The notes beneath the pieces are model-generated. The model saw nothing but the letters and a program-made list of their open reading frames with translations. It made no database searches and had not been told where the DNA came from. DNA of 64,000 nt from Candidatus Poseidoniaceae archaeon (GTDB lineage Archaea > Thermoplasmatota > Poseidoniia > Poseidoniales > Poseidoniaceae), in NCBI GenBank assembly GCA_030747695.1, contig JASLKG010000008.1, positions 1 through 64,000 on the forward strand. Direction: 5' to 3'. Both the position numbers and the translations under genes were made by a program. This document shows positions 17,076-25,970 of this stretch, piece after piece (position 1 is the first letter of the stretch; each line of letters starts with the position of its first letter).

Positions 17076-19526
17076 TTAATTCCTTCTAGCGAACAATAAT
17101 CCAACTAATAATAACAATACGACTCCCAAACCAATAGGCAATATCCATTCTCCTAAAGCAAGAGAAGAATCAGATTTTTCATCTTGCACTTTTTCCTGGG
17201 TTATTTCAACTGATTGAAAAGCGGTATTAGACCACTGGGATGCATGACTATCCCAAACTTTCACATCATACTTGTACCAACCTGTTTCTGAAGACAATCT
17301 AGTGATTTGTGAAGAACATGTAATTACAAGACCTTCCATACATTCAGTTTGATGGATCGCTAACTCTTCATCAACTGAGATGTTAATTAACAAATCACTC
17401 ATCCCATCTGGGTCCTGAATTGTCCAAAGTAACGAAACAACTCCTGTATTGTAACTTATTGAAGAAATATCAACTAAAGGTAAATCAGCAACCGATTGTA
17501 TGGTTACTGTTACATTTGAACTAGAATTACTAATCCCGTCTGAAACTGAGAGGTTGTATTGAGATAATCCGAACTTATTGGGCTTACCTGCTATAATTAA
17601 TTCATCACCAGAAATAGTTACAGAGGTAACATCTGAATCTCCATCTATTGAATAAATTAGTTCATCGCCATCTACATCATTAACCAATTCTGAAAGTAGT
17701 ACTGTCATTGTCGAGTCTTCATAAAAACCAAATGACCAGAATGGAACAATGAACTCAATCGGATCATCGACTGCTTCCACATTAATTGGAACTGAAATTG
17801 TCACAGAATCGGTTGTGCCATCTGATACCAACAAATCTACTAAATCTGCTCCATTCCAGTGTGGCTCTGGATCTATTAATACAATGTTGCCAGATGAAGA
17901 AATACGTAAACCAGCATTGTCTCCTGCATCTTCAATTTGTAAATTTTCTCCTTCAGGATCTCTGACATATTGGCTCAAATCTATTGTCAATGAATCTCCA
18001 TCTTCCAGCGTATGGAATTGAGGGATAGGGCCAATGATTTCTACTTGGTCGTCTACAGGCATTATAGTGACGTTCAAAGTTAAATTTAGTATATCCGCCA
18101 TGCCAGCACTTATTGACAAATTCAATTGTGTTACTCCAGACCATTCCATATCAGAAATATGAGTTACAGTAAATGATGTGTCATCAAATGAAGCAACTAG
18201 CCGACCGCTCTTATTGTCAATTTCAACTGCTTCTATTTTCAATTCAACACCATCAGGATCTATTGCAAAAATATCAACGCCCATCGTCGTAAAATTATGC
18301 TGATTCAAAACAACTTCTGGCAACGGGTTAGTAGCTTCAAGGGGGGAACCAACTCTACTGATATCGATAGTAACCCAATCTGAAAATGTGTGATCATGTA
18401 TATTCATTATTATTGTTCTTATTCCGGGATAAAATTGTTCACCTGTTAATTCACAAGAGGCAGTATTGTTTTCCAAGTCTCCTTCTACTGATTGTAAATT
18501 AGGAAGTATACAAGTCACATTTCCATATGCAGCATCACCATTACGCATCGTCACATTAGAATGAATTGTAAAACTCTCATTCATCATTACTGTTCCTAAT
18601 GTGGAATAAATGCCACTTATGTCATACAATCTTGTACGTGATAAATCTTCATTTATGTACGCATCAGAATCGGATGATTGTTCTTTATTTTCATAATTGA
18701 ATGCTGCTTGAAAGGCTGAATCGTCACCACGCAATGATAAATTTAGGTACGGCAAAATATGATTAATAGCATGGTTTTGTTGCTCTGAACGGCCCATTGT
18801 TGATTCGCCATCTACTAATCGTTCAAAGAAATTATCACTCATCTTATACCCCAAATGATTAGCACCAAGTGGATGCATTACCTGCCAACCAGCAGGATAA
18901 TTGATTACGAATTTATCCACATTATCTTCTGCAGGAGCGATTTCATCAGTCGTTCCAGTCAAGAATAATGCTGCTGACGGATTTGAAAGTATAATGTTAT
19001 GATTGAAAGTTTCATCACCTCCTATTTCAAGCCCTAAACCAAATAGCCCATCGATAGTATAGTTTCCTGAAGAATGAAGTAGTGCTGCCTTCCAAGCACC
19101 TATCCCATGTCCTGCGACAGCAATATGTGACAGAGCAAACATTCCTGTAGAGCCCTGAACTAATGTAGTATTACCATTATTCCATTCCACTAATTGGGAT
19201 TCGATTAATGTCCAATCGCCCATTCCAGGTTCTACAATCAAAACCAAATATCCCCATGAAGTAAGTTCATCTTCTATCCAAGTATATTGATCAGTATTCT
19301 CACCTTCATCAGGAATAAACACCACTATTGCAAATGGACCATTTTGTGCCATTGGTTTGTCTTCACCATCTGAGATAGAAGGATAAGACAATCTGTACTC
19401 ACCGATAATGTCAGAATCACCTCCAGTAATGCCAATAAAACCTGAATTCTGATTCTGCGAAGGGAATTGTTCTGCACCAGCATTTGGCAAAAGGAGACAT
19501 ATTACTAGGAAAATTACTCTTCTCAT
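17076..19526 (-). CDS. Secreted membrane-anchored protein: degenerate alpha/beta-hydrolase plus cadherin-like repeats
   Basis: This 816-aa protein has a signal peptide (RRVIFLVICLLLPNAGA), then an alpha/beta-hydrolase-like domain (about residues 30-300) of the chlorophyllase/dienelactone type. The nucleophile elbow reads GHGIG (19098-19112), so the expected Ser is Gly141. The acid (TGTTDEIAP) and His (LGANHLGY) positions look preserved. Residues ~310-740 contain cadherin/Ig-like repeats ('DGDELIYSIDGD', 'VNVEAVDDP'). A C-terminal transmembrane helix (ILPIGLGVVLLLLVGLLFA) ends in ARRN. The outer-surface domain is thus probably a binding domain, not an active esterase. ATG 19526 overlaps the upstream gene's TGA as ATGA, with GAGGTG 8 bases upstream. 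The stop is 3 bases from the convergent pccB stop. Confidence 0.85.
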   Translation of the reverse strand: MRRVIFLVICLLLPNAGAEQFPSQNQNSGFIGITGGDSDIIGEYRLSYPSISDGEDKPMAQNGPFAIVVFIPDEGENTDQYTWIEDELTSWGYLVLIVEPGMGDWTLIESQLVEWNNGNTTLVQGSTGMFALSHIAVAGHGIGAWKAALLHSSGNYTIDGLFGLGLEIGGDETFNHNIILSNPSAALFLTGTTDEIAPAEDNVDKFVINYPAGWQVMHPLGANHLGYKMSDNFFERLVDGESTMGRSEQQNHAINHILPYLNLSLRGDDSAFQAAFNYENKEQSSDSDAYINEDLSRTRLYDISGIYSTLGTVMMNESFTIHSNVTMRNGDAAYGNVTCILPNLQSVEGDLENNTASCELTGEQFYPGIRTIIMNIHDHTFSDWVTIDISRVGSPLEATNPLPEVVLNQHNFTTMGVDIFAIDPDGVELKIEAVEIDNKSGRLVASFDDTSFTVTHISDMEWSGVTQLNLSISAGMADILNLTLNVTIMPVDDQVEIIGPIPQFHTLEDGDSLTIDLSQYVRDPEGENLQIEDAGDNAGLRISSSGNIVLIDPEPHWNGADLVDLLVSDGTTDSVTISVPINVEAVDDPIEFIVPFWSFGFYEDSTMTVLLSELVNDVDGDELIYSIDGDSDVTSVTISGDELIIAGKPNKFGLSQYNLSVSDGISNSSSNVTVTIQSVADLPLVDISSISYNTGVVSLLWTIQDPDGMSDLLINISVDEELAIHQTECMEGLVITCSSQITRLSSETGWYKYDVKVWDSHASQWSNTAFQSVEITQEKVQDEKSDSSLALGEWILPIGLGVVLLLLVGLLFARRN

Positions 19527-20461
19527 TTCAAATGCACCTCGCAGGCAACCAATCTGTGCAATAGCAATGCCAAAGACGGTAATTTATCAGCGTTAGATGG
19601 GTTCCATAACTTTGCCCAACTTAGTAGATGTTGAGCGCACAACAACCACCTACCATCTGGATTTTGCGAAAGATATTGTAATCTCTCCTCTATGTCGCCT
19701 TCCATTGAATTATATTTAATCGAAATATCTCCACCTTCATTTTCAAAATCAATAGTTAAATCTGGATTTTCGTCACAAAATTCCCAAGGGCCATCTTCAT
19801 CTAGAACACGTCTACCCCCCAACTGGTTGATTTTACCGCCTCTTGAACACCAAGATGCTGCTGTTGATCTTGCTGTTCCTCCACCGCCAATAATTCCCAA
19901 TACTCCTCCTGTTTCATGGCCAAATGTTTCAACAACCATCAACAAGCCCTCACCATCAGTTGTAGCTGCCCACCAGGTGCGGCCATCCCATCGCAGTGTA
20001 TTCACACTACTAGATTCCATTGAATTACCCATGTACTTCACTGCTGCCATAGACAGCTGATGCTTCAAAGGTGATGTGAGCGACATCCAGACTTCTTCGT
20101 GCCCGTGTGATGGTGTTTTTTCTTGTGATTTATTTGGTGGGCTACAAGTGGGTAATCTCTCATCAGCATTTTCGATTTTCATTGATGCCTTAACTGCACG
20201 TTCTAGTAGAGTATTTCCTCTAAATTTACCTAGGGGAGAACCCACTAAATCCCAATCGGGCGTTTCTGGTAATGTGCCTGCATATCCCCACGCTAGAGCA
20301 TTTTCGATTCCACTTGAAGGAACCACTGCTACTCCTTTTAAATCGGGGAGTTTTGATATTGATTCATTTGCAGCCAAATGTGCATGGACTATTGAAGTTA
20401 ATATTGGTGATAAAGAATGAGTTATTGGCTCACCCGCAACACCATGTCTCACCTTCGCCAT
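19523..20461 (-). CDS. aroE: Shikimate dehydrogenase-like protein (divergent AroE)
   Basis: Shikimate dehydrogenase reduces 3-dehydroshikimate with NADPH in aromatic amino acid synthesis. The family's landmarks appear in order: GEPITHSLSP (substrate binding), SLTSPLK with the catalytic Lys (usual form NVTxPxK), SVNTL...TTDGEG with the Asp of the NTDxxG motif, and GGGGTARSTA (the Rossmann GAGGxxRA loop). Many other positions are divergent and the region between the first and second motifs is about 30 residues longer than usual, so specificity should be tested. ATG 20461 gives 312 aa and puts the SLSP motif where AroE proteins have it; a TTG at 20506 would add 15 residues. It is coupled by ATGA to the following surface-protein gene, an odd operon partner. 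Confidence 0.72.
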   Translation of the reverse strand: MAKVRHGVAGEPITHSLSPILTSIVHAHLAANESISKLPDLKGVAVVPSSGIENALAWGYAGTLPETPDWDLVGSPLGKFRGNTLLERAVKASMKIENADERLPTCSPPNKSQEKTPSHGHEEVWMSLTSPLKHQLSMAAVKYMGNSMESSSVNTLRWDGRTWWAATTDGEGLLMVVETFGHETGGVLGIIGGGGTARSTAASWCSRGGKINQLGGRRVLDEDGPWEFCDENPDLTIDFENEGGDISIKYNSMEGDIEERLQYLSQNPDGRWLLCAQHLLSWAKLWNPSNADKLPSLALLLHRLVACEVHLK

Positions 20462-20551
20462 GGGGTAATTTACAGACAGGAAGTACTTGAATGAGCCTGT
20501 GACCAATATTAATCCAAAATAGGCAAATATGAATTAGTGGTGTATTGTACA

Positions 20552-20863
20552 ATGCATATGGGAGTTGCGGATCGCGGTTCATTTATGTGGTTGCTTTTTT
20601 CAATCACACAAGGTTGGTTTGCCCTAAAATTGTTTGAAGACGTTGAGGGTTGGGTAACTGCATTGTTTGGATCTTCAGCTGCTGCAGCAATAATGATCGC
20701 CATAATTTTATTTCGTCAAGAACAACGTGATTTATTATTGAGACCACTAGGTACTTTCCAAAAAGAAGTACATCAAGATGCAATATCAAAACAAGGAAGG
20801 CATACTTGGGTCGGAGTTGCAATGTGGCTTGCTGCAATGATTTTTGGTAGCATCGCTTTGTGA
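20552..20863 (+). CDS. Small membrane protein, first gene of flotillin operon
   Basis: About 103 aa with three hydrophobic stretches: an N-terminal segment (FMWLLFSITQGWFAL), a middle helix (GSSAAAAIMIAIILF) and a C-terminal helix (WVGVAMWLAAMIFGSIAL), separated by a basic cytosolic loop (RQEQRDLLLRPLG). No family is recognised. The frame opens with GTG at 20537; ATG 20552 is preferred with GGTG at 20539-20542. It is followed after 9 bases by another small membrane protein and then NfeD-like and flotillin genes, so a role in the same membrane-domain system is inferred from context only. Confidence 0.6.
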   Translation: MHMGVADRGSFMWLLFSITQGWFALKLFEDVEGWVTALFGSSAAAAIMIAIILFRQEQRDLLLRPLGTFQKEVHQDAISKQGRHTWVGVAMWLAAMIFGSIAL

Positions 20864-20872
20864 GGAAAAGAA

Positions 20873-21106
20873 ATGCTAGATGATGGCGCAGAGGACCTCT
20901 TTGAGGGTTTTTGGCCGTTTATTCAAAGAATCGCTTTTGTCTTCTTGCCATTGTGGGTATATCTCCTCTTTTGGAGTGCCAAAATGCCCACTTTAGTATC
21001 TGCTATTGCCGCAGGTAGTTCTCTATCACTAATCGTCCTATATGAAAAATTGAAATTGAGACAAAAAAATAATACCAATTCAGAAGGCAACAATCTCATT
21101 AAGTGA
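20873..21106 (+). CDS. Small membrane protein in flotillin operon
   Basis: This 77-aa protein has an acidic N-terminus (MLDDGAEDLFEGF), two predicted helices (IAFVFLPLWVYLLFW and LVSAIAAGSSLSLIVLY) and a polar basic C-terminus. GAGG stands 7 bases before ATG 20873. No homologous family is recognised from sequence. Its last codons overlap the potential GTG start (21103) of the next gene, fitting one transcript. Confidence 0.6.
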   Translation: MLDDGAEDLFEGFWPFIQRIAFVFLPLWVYLLFWSAKMPTLVSAIAAGSSLSLIVLYEKLKLRQKNNTNSEGNNLIK

Positions 21107-21132
21107 AACTAATAGCAGTGGATGGGAGAGAC

Positions 21133-21753
21133 ATGGATTTATTCGAAGGGATTGCTGCTTTCTTTGGGATTGATGCCCCTAGTGGGCTTGAAATGGTGTT
21201 TTTAGCTTGTGCAGTTCTTGGTGCAGGATTCTTTATCATAATGATGGGTTTGATGCTTGTTGGAGATATTTTTGGAGGTATTGTAGACTCTGCATTCGAT
21301 ACCGATTATAGTATGGATGCCGATCTTGCTTTCGAATTATTTAGTCTTCAAGGAATTTCTGCTGCAATAATGATGTTTGGTCTTGCAGGTATGTTTGGTA
21401 TTTCTGCTACAAATAATGATTTAGCTGCTGTTCTTATTGGAACAACTGCAGCCGTTGGTTCAATGTATGCAGTACGTAGCATGATGCGAGGAATTAATTC
21501 GTTACAAGCCGATGGAACCATGAATATGAAGCATGCTGTTGGTTCGACTGGACAAGTTTATCTTAGGATTAAACCAAACCAAGTTGGAGAAGTTCAGGTT
21601 ACTATTGAAGGAACGTTGAGAACAGTTGCAGCTCGTGCAAAGGATGACACAGCTCACCTAGATACCAATTCCATGATTACAGTCGTAGATGTAATTGGTT
21701 CGACATTAATTGTCGAACCGCTTAACAGAAAACAAAATACAGAAGAAGAATGA
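21133..21753 (+). CDS. NfeD/YqiJ-like membrane protein
   Basis: About 206 aa. Three hydrophobic segments (MVFLACAVLGAGFFIIMMGL, GISAAIMMFGLAGMFGIS, AAVLIGTTAAVGSMYAV) are followed by a C-terminal beta-barrel domain (GSTGQVYLRIKP...EVQVTIEGTLRTVAARA...VDVIGSTLIVEPL) that matches the NfeD/YqiJ OB-fold pattern. NfeD-type proteins are usually encoded beside flotillins and are thought to act with them in the membrane. Here the flotillin gene follows after 11 bases. The start is ATG 21133 because GGGAG lies 4 bases upstream; GTG 21103 (overlapping the previous stop) is the alternative. Confidence 0.8.
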   Translation: MDLFEGIAAFFGIDAPSGLEMVFLACAVLGAGFFIIMMGLMLVGDIFGGIVDSAFDTDYSMDADLAFELFSLQGISAAIMMFGLAGMFGISATNNDLAAVLIGTTAAVGSMYAVRSMMRGINSLQADGTMNMKHAVGSTGQVYLRIKPNQVGEVQVTIEGTLRTVAARAKDDTAHLDTNSMITVVDVIGSTLIVEPLNRKQNTEEE

Positions 21754-21764
21754 GGTGAAGAAAT

Positions 21765-23153
21765 ATGGCAGATGAAGGATTTTGGCTAACAATGACCATT
21801 TTTGGTGTTTTTATTATTGTAGCATTTGGAGTAATAATGTTAATGACGAGATACAAAAGATGTGCATCTGACGAAATATTGGTAGTATATGGAAGAGTAA
21901 GAGGGGGGCGTGCTTCCCGGTGTATACATGGAGGTGCTACCATGGTTTGGCCCCTTATACAAGATTATAAGAAAATAAGTTTAATTCCAATGACAATAAG
22001 TATCCCATTAAATAATGCACTATCTTTGCAAAACATACGTATTAACGTACCATCAACATTTACTGTTGGAGTAAGTACCGATCCACTGATTATGAATAAT
22101 GCTGCAGAGCGTCTACTACATTTGACCCCTGTTCAAATCGAAGAGATGGCGTCTGAAATCATATTTGGACAGTTACGTCTTACTGTCGCATCTTTGACTA
22201 TTGAACAGATTAACCAGGATCGTGACAACTTCTTTGAACTTATCAGAGACAACGTAGGTGCTGAATTAAACAAACTTGGTCTAAATTTGATTAACGTTAA
22301 CATTACTGATATTACTGACGAATCTAACTATATTGACAGTATTGGTCAAAAAGCTGCTGCAACTGCTGTAAACAAAGCACTTGTAGACGTTGCTATTGCT
22401 GAACGTGATGGTGCTATTGGTAAAGCTAGTGCTGATCGTGACAAGGATATCCAAGTCGCAGAAAACATGGCTGAATCTGAAAAAGGAAAGAAAGCTGCAC
22501 AAGCAGACCAGCGTATATTCGTTCAAGACCAGGAAGCAACTGCTGTACAGGGAGAAAACATTTCACGAGCCCAAATAGCAGAATACAATGCTGGTTTAGC
22601 TGAGAAAGAAGCTGAGGCTTTGCGTAGAGCTGAAGTTGCACGTAAAAATGCAGAAGCAGATATCGAGAGAGCGCAATATGAACTTGAATCTGAAAGGCTA
22701 CGTGCTGAAGAAATTTCACGAGAAGAAGTTGCAAAACAACAAATCGAAATTGCTGCAGAAGCAGAAGCAGAGCGGTTACGTCGTGTTGCTACTGGAGAAG
22801 CAGATGCCATACTGGCAAAGTACAAAGCAGAAGCAGAAGGTATCCAAGCAGTTCTTGAAGCAAAAGCTGCTGGTTACGCGAATTTGGTCAAGAGTTCTGG
22901 TGGAGATGCGCGAGCAGCCGCTACCTTACTGATGGTCGAAAAAATCGAAAACATTGTAGCTCGACAAGTTGAAGCAATCTCTAATTTGAAGATTGATAAA
23001 ATTACTGTTTGGGATTCCGCCGGAGGTAATGGCGAAGGTTCCACTGCAAACTTTGTGAGTAGCCTAATACACAGCCTTCCACCAGTACATGATGTTGCCA
23101 AAATGGCAGGTGTTGATCTTCCGGATTATCTGGGTTCAATGAAAGACGAATGA
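21765..23153 (+). CDS. Flotillin-like SPFH-domain protein
   Basis: This 462-aa protein has an N-terminal membrane helix (MTIFGVFIIVAFGVIMLM), an SPFH/Band-7 domain (about residues 35-215, with LVVYGRVRGGRASRCIHGGA and the 'LGLNLINVNITDI' strand) and a long Ala/Glu-rich coiled coil (about 215-385) with repeated A-E-A-E/R-A-E motifs. A C-terminal flotillin-like segment follows. Flotillins assemble into membrane scaffolds that organise lipid domains. GAGG precedes the ATG by 7 bases. The order NfeD-like then flotillin is the classic YqiJ/YqiK or YuaF/YuaG arrangement. The hairpin just after the stop is a possible terminator. Confidence 0.92.
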   Translation: MADEGFWLTMTIFGVFIIVAFGVIMLMTRYKRCASDEILVVYGRVRGGRASRCIHGGATMVWPLIQDYKKISLIPMTISIPLNNALSLQNIRINVPSTFTVGVSTDPLIMNNAAERLLHLTPVQIEEMASEIIFGQLRLTVASLTIEQINQDRDNFFELIRDNVGAELNKLGLNLINVNITDITDESNYIDSIGQKAAATAVNKALVDVAIAERDGAIGKASADRDKDIQVAENMAESEKGKKAAQADQRIFVQDQEATAVQGENISRAQIAEYNAGLAEKEAEALRRAEVARKNAEADIERAQYELESERLRAEEISREEVAKQQIEIAAEAEAERLRRVATGEADAILAKYKAEAEGIQAVLEAKAAGYANLVKSSGGDARAAATLLMVEKIENIVARQVEAISNLKIDKITVWDSAGGNGEGSTANFVSSLIHSLPPVHDVAKMAGVDLPDYLGSMKDE

Positions 23154-23165
23154 AATCGACTTCAG

Positions 23166-23183
23166 CGGTCCCTAAAGGGACCG
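23166..23183 (+). terminator. Hairpin after flotillin gene
   Basis: CGGTCCC (23166-23172), loop TAAA, GGGACCG (23177-23183): seven perfect pairs, 13 bases after the flotillin stop and 35 before the fhs start. No T-tract follows closely on the plus strand, so it may act in RNA stability or as an fhs leader structure instead. Confidence 0.5.
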
Positions 23184-23217
23184 TGGTTTCAAGAACCCTA
23201 CAAACACCAGAGTGTTC

Positions 23218-24933
23218 ATGCAGAGCGACCTCGAAATAGCGAGAGACGCAGAAATTGAGGATATAGGGACCATCGCCTGGAAGTTGGGAATTGGTGTTGA
23301 TGAACTAGTACCGATGGGCTTTGGTAAAGCGAAAATCTCATGGGCATCGTTGAAAGAAAGATGCTCAAAACCACAGGGGTCATTGGTACTTGTGACTTCA
23401 GTAAATCCTACTCCTTTCGGAGAAGGAAAGACCGTTACTACAATTGGACTAACTCAGGCTCTAAATCACATAGGAAAAAAGGCAACTTGCGTAATTAGAG
23501 AGCCTTCTATGGGCCCAGTGTTTGGGATAAAGGGTGGAGCGGCGGGAGGCGGTAAATCACAAGTGCTTCCAATGGAAGATATCAATCTACACTTTACTGG
23601 CGATCTGCATGCAGTCACAAGTGCACATAACCTACTTTCTTCAATGATTGATAACCACATGAAGCATGGTAATCAACAACAAATAAATCCAACTAGAATC
23701 ATTTGGCCAAGAGTTGTTGATTTGAATGACCGGGCATTACGAAATATCACTGTAGGATTGGGTGGTCCAGCAAATGGCATAGTTCGTGAAGATAGGTTTG
23801 ACATTACAGCAGCAAGTGAAGTTATGGCGATTCTTGTTTTGGCATCCGACTATAAGAATCTAAGATATAGATTAGGAAATATTGTCATTGGAGAGAGGAT
23901 GGATGGAACTCCAATAAAGGCAGATGATATTGGTGCTGCAGGGGCTATGGCCCTACTCTTACGTGATGCTTTTTTGCCGAATCTCGTACAAACACTTGAA
24001 GGAAACCCCGCTTTCATCCATGGAGGTCCTTTTGCAAATATTGCGCATGGAAATTCATCAATAATCGCCGACAAATTGGCACTGAGTACTGCTGATTATG
24101 TAATCACCGAAGCAGGTTTCGGTTCCGACATGGGTGCTGAAAAATTTATGCATATTAAAGTAGTAAATTCTAATAAATCTCCTGATTGTGTTGTAATGAA
24201 TGTTACTGTTAGATCTATGAAATTACACGGAGGGGCTTTTGGCACAAAAGCCGCGCGAAGGCCCTCAAAAGAAGAAATTGAAACTGAAAATGTAGATGCT
24301 GTTTCTATAGGTGCAAAAAGTAATCTTGACCGGCATATAAGAAACATGAAAATGTTTGGAGTCCCTGTAGTCGTGTCAATAAATCGCTTTGCCAGTGACA
24401 CCAACAAAGAATTGGAAATATTAGAAAATTGTGCACGGGAATCTGGTGCTGATGATGTCTGCTTAACTGAAGTCCATTCAAAAGGCGGAGAGGGCGGTTC
24501 ATCTTTAGCAAAGGCTGTTGTTGTAGCATGCCAAGATCACATTGCAAATGGCAGAAATTTCACACCATTATTCAACAATGATACTCCGATTGAAGAAAAA
24601 GCTCTACGTATAGCAACTAGACTATATGGAGCTGATGGAATTAACATAACTGCAAAGGCTGATCGTCAATTAAGCCAAATCAAATCTTGGGGGTATGGTA
24701 ACTTACCTGTATGTATGGCAAAAACACAATATTCGTTTAGCCATGACCCAAATATGTTAGGTGCGCCAACCGGTTTTGAGATCCCAATACGCGAATTTAG
24801 ACTCAATAGTGGAGCTGGTTTTGTTGTAGCAGTACTTGGCGAAATAATGACTATGCCAGGATTACCCCAAACTGCTGCTGCTGCAGAAATGGATATGGAT
24901 GAAGATGGAAATTTGGTTGGAGTCTTCGGGTGA
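23218..24933 (+). CDS. fhs: Formate-tetrahydrofolate ligase
   Basis: This enzyme makes 10-formyl-THF from formate, THF and ATP in the cytosol, feeding one-carbon units to purine and amino acid synthesis. The protein (571 aa from ATG 23218) carries the P-loop-like TPFGEGKTVTT (about residues 66-76), REPSMGPVFGIKGGAAGGG and the conserved FTGDLHAVTSAHNLL, DMGAEKF and LPQTAAA regions. Length is close to the usual 550-560. GTG 23212 is an alternative start. Its TGA is embedded in the GGGTGA that serves as ribosome-binding site of pelA, so the two are probably coupled. Fhs in archaea is patchy and generally viewed as acquired from bacteria; this is family knowledge, not seen here. Confidence 0.95.
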   Translation: MQSDLEIARDAEIEDIGTIAWKLGIGVDELVPMGFGKAKISWASLKERCSKPQGSLVLVTSVNPTPFGEGKTVTTIGLTQALNHIGKKATCVIREPSMGPVFGIKGGAAGGGKSQVLPMEDINLHFTGDLHAVTSAHNLLSSMIDNHMKHGNQQQINPTRIIWPRVVDLNDRALRNITVGLGGPANGIVREDRFDITAASEVMAILVLASDYKNLRYRLGNIVIGERMDGTPIKADDIGAAGAMALLLRDAFLPNLVQTLEGNPAFIHGGPFANIAHGNSSIIADKLALSTADYVITEAGFGSDMGAEKFMHIKVVNSNKSPDCVVMNVTVRSMKLHGGAFGTKAARRPSKEEIETENVDAVSIGAKSNLDRHIRNMKMFGVPVVVSINRFASDTNKELEILENCARESGADDVCLTEVHSKGGEGGSSLAKAVVVACQDHIANGRNFTPLFNNDTPIEEKALRIATRLYGADGINITAKADRQLSQIKSWGYGNLPVCMAKTQYSFSHDPNMLGAPTGFEIPIREFRLNSGAGFVVAVLGEIMTMPGLPQTAAAAEMDMDEDGNLVGVFG

Positions 24934-24938
24934 AGGCA

Positions 24939-25967
24939 ATGAAAATTACCAAGCGAGAGCAAGGATTGATTCGCCTTCGTATTGAATGTGAAGATGATCT
25001 GTGGGCATTTGCTAGACTCTGTGTTTCTGGACGTAGTATAGGAATGCTTGGTGAACGTAGAGATCAAACTACTGGGGGTCAAGAAGGTGGCCGAGCAAAA
25101 GCGGCAGAACGAAAGAAAATGTGGATTCGTCTAAGAATTGAATCGTGTGAGTTTCAAACATTTAGTGACAACTTACGAGTTCATGGGACAATTGAAGAAG
25201 CACAATTTGATATTGGTAGTTATCACACACATATTGTGGAGTTAAATGATGAAGTCGAGCTTACAACACTCACTGAATTTCCAGATGTAGATTGGAAATT
25301 AATTGAAGAATCTGTCAAGTCAAGTGGCCGGCCAAAGGTTGTAATTTTAGTTGTAGAAAGTGATGAAACTGCAATGTTTGAAGTAACTGGGCGAGGCATT
25401 AGAGAAGTTACAACATGGACCATGAGGGGCGGCGGGAAATATACTGGTGCCAAGATTAGTGAAAGCGTTTCTAGTTCTTTTTTTGATAAAATTGCAAGTG
25501 AAGCAAGTGAACTTATTTCTTTAGAATGCCCTCTTGTTTTATGTGGTCCAGGTCATGCAAGGGAACGTTTAGGCCCTCTTATTACTCGACAAAAGAAATT
25601 GGTTGCCACATCAATTGGAGGGAGGGCTGGTGCTAATGAAGTAATAAGTGAAGGTCTTGCTGGAGATGTCCTCTCTGAGCATGCAATGGTTAAGGAAACT
25701 GCTTTGCTAGAAGAAGTATGGAAACGAATTTCAATTGATGGACCGGTTGCATATGGTAAAGAGCAAATTGAAAATGCAATCAGCCAAGGTGCAATTGAAA
25801 CTTTACTTGCTACAGCAGATATTCTCCGAGAAGATGATTGGTCCGAGATTACATCTGAATTATCTGAAATTGGTGCTAAACTAGTGCAATGTTCTACTGA
25901 TCATGATGCTGGTGAGCAGTTACAAGGCATGGGTGGGGCTGTTGCTCTACTACGATTTAAGGTGTAA
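24939..25967 (+). CDS. pelA: mRNA surveillance protein pelota (Dom34)
   Basis: Pelota enters the A site of stalled ribosomes and works with ABCE1 in ribosome rescue and no-go/non-stop decay. All three domains are visible: the N-terminal Sm-like domain (IRLRIECEDDLWAFARL...MWIRLRIE...LRVHGTI...GSYHT), the central eRF1-like domain (VVILVVESDETAMFEVTGRG) and the C-terminal L7Ae-like domain (VAYGKEQIENAISQGAIETLL). The GGQ loop of eRF1 is absent, as expected for pelota. ATG 24939 (342 aa) is chosen because GGGTGA at 24928-24933 lies 5 bases upstream; GTG 24930 is possible. Confidence 0.94.
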   Translation: MKITKREQGLIRLRIECEDDLWAFARLCVSGRSIGMLGERRDQTTGGQEGGRAKAAERKKMWIRLRIESCEFQTFSDNLRVHGTIEEAQFDIGSYHTHIVELNDEVELTTLTEFPDVDWKLIEESVKSSGRPKVVILVVESDETAMFEVTGRGIREVTTWTMRGGGKYTGAKISESVSSSFFDKIASEASELISLECPLVLCGPGHARERLGPLITRQKKLVATSIGGRAGANEVISEGLAGDVLSEHAMVKETALLEEVWKRISIDGPVAYGKEQIENAISQGAIETLLATADILREDDWSEITSELSEIGAKLVQCSTDHDAGEQLQGMGGAVALLRFKV

Positions 25968-25970
25968 TTA

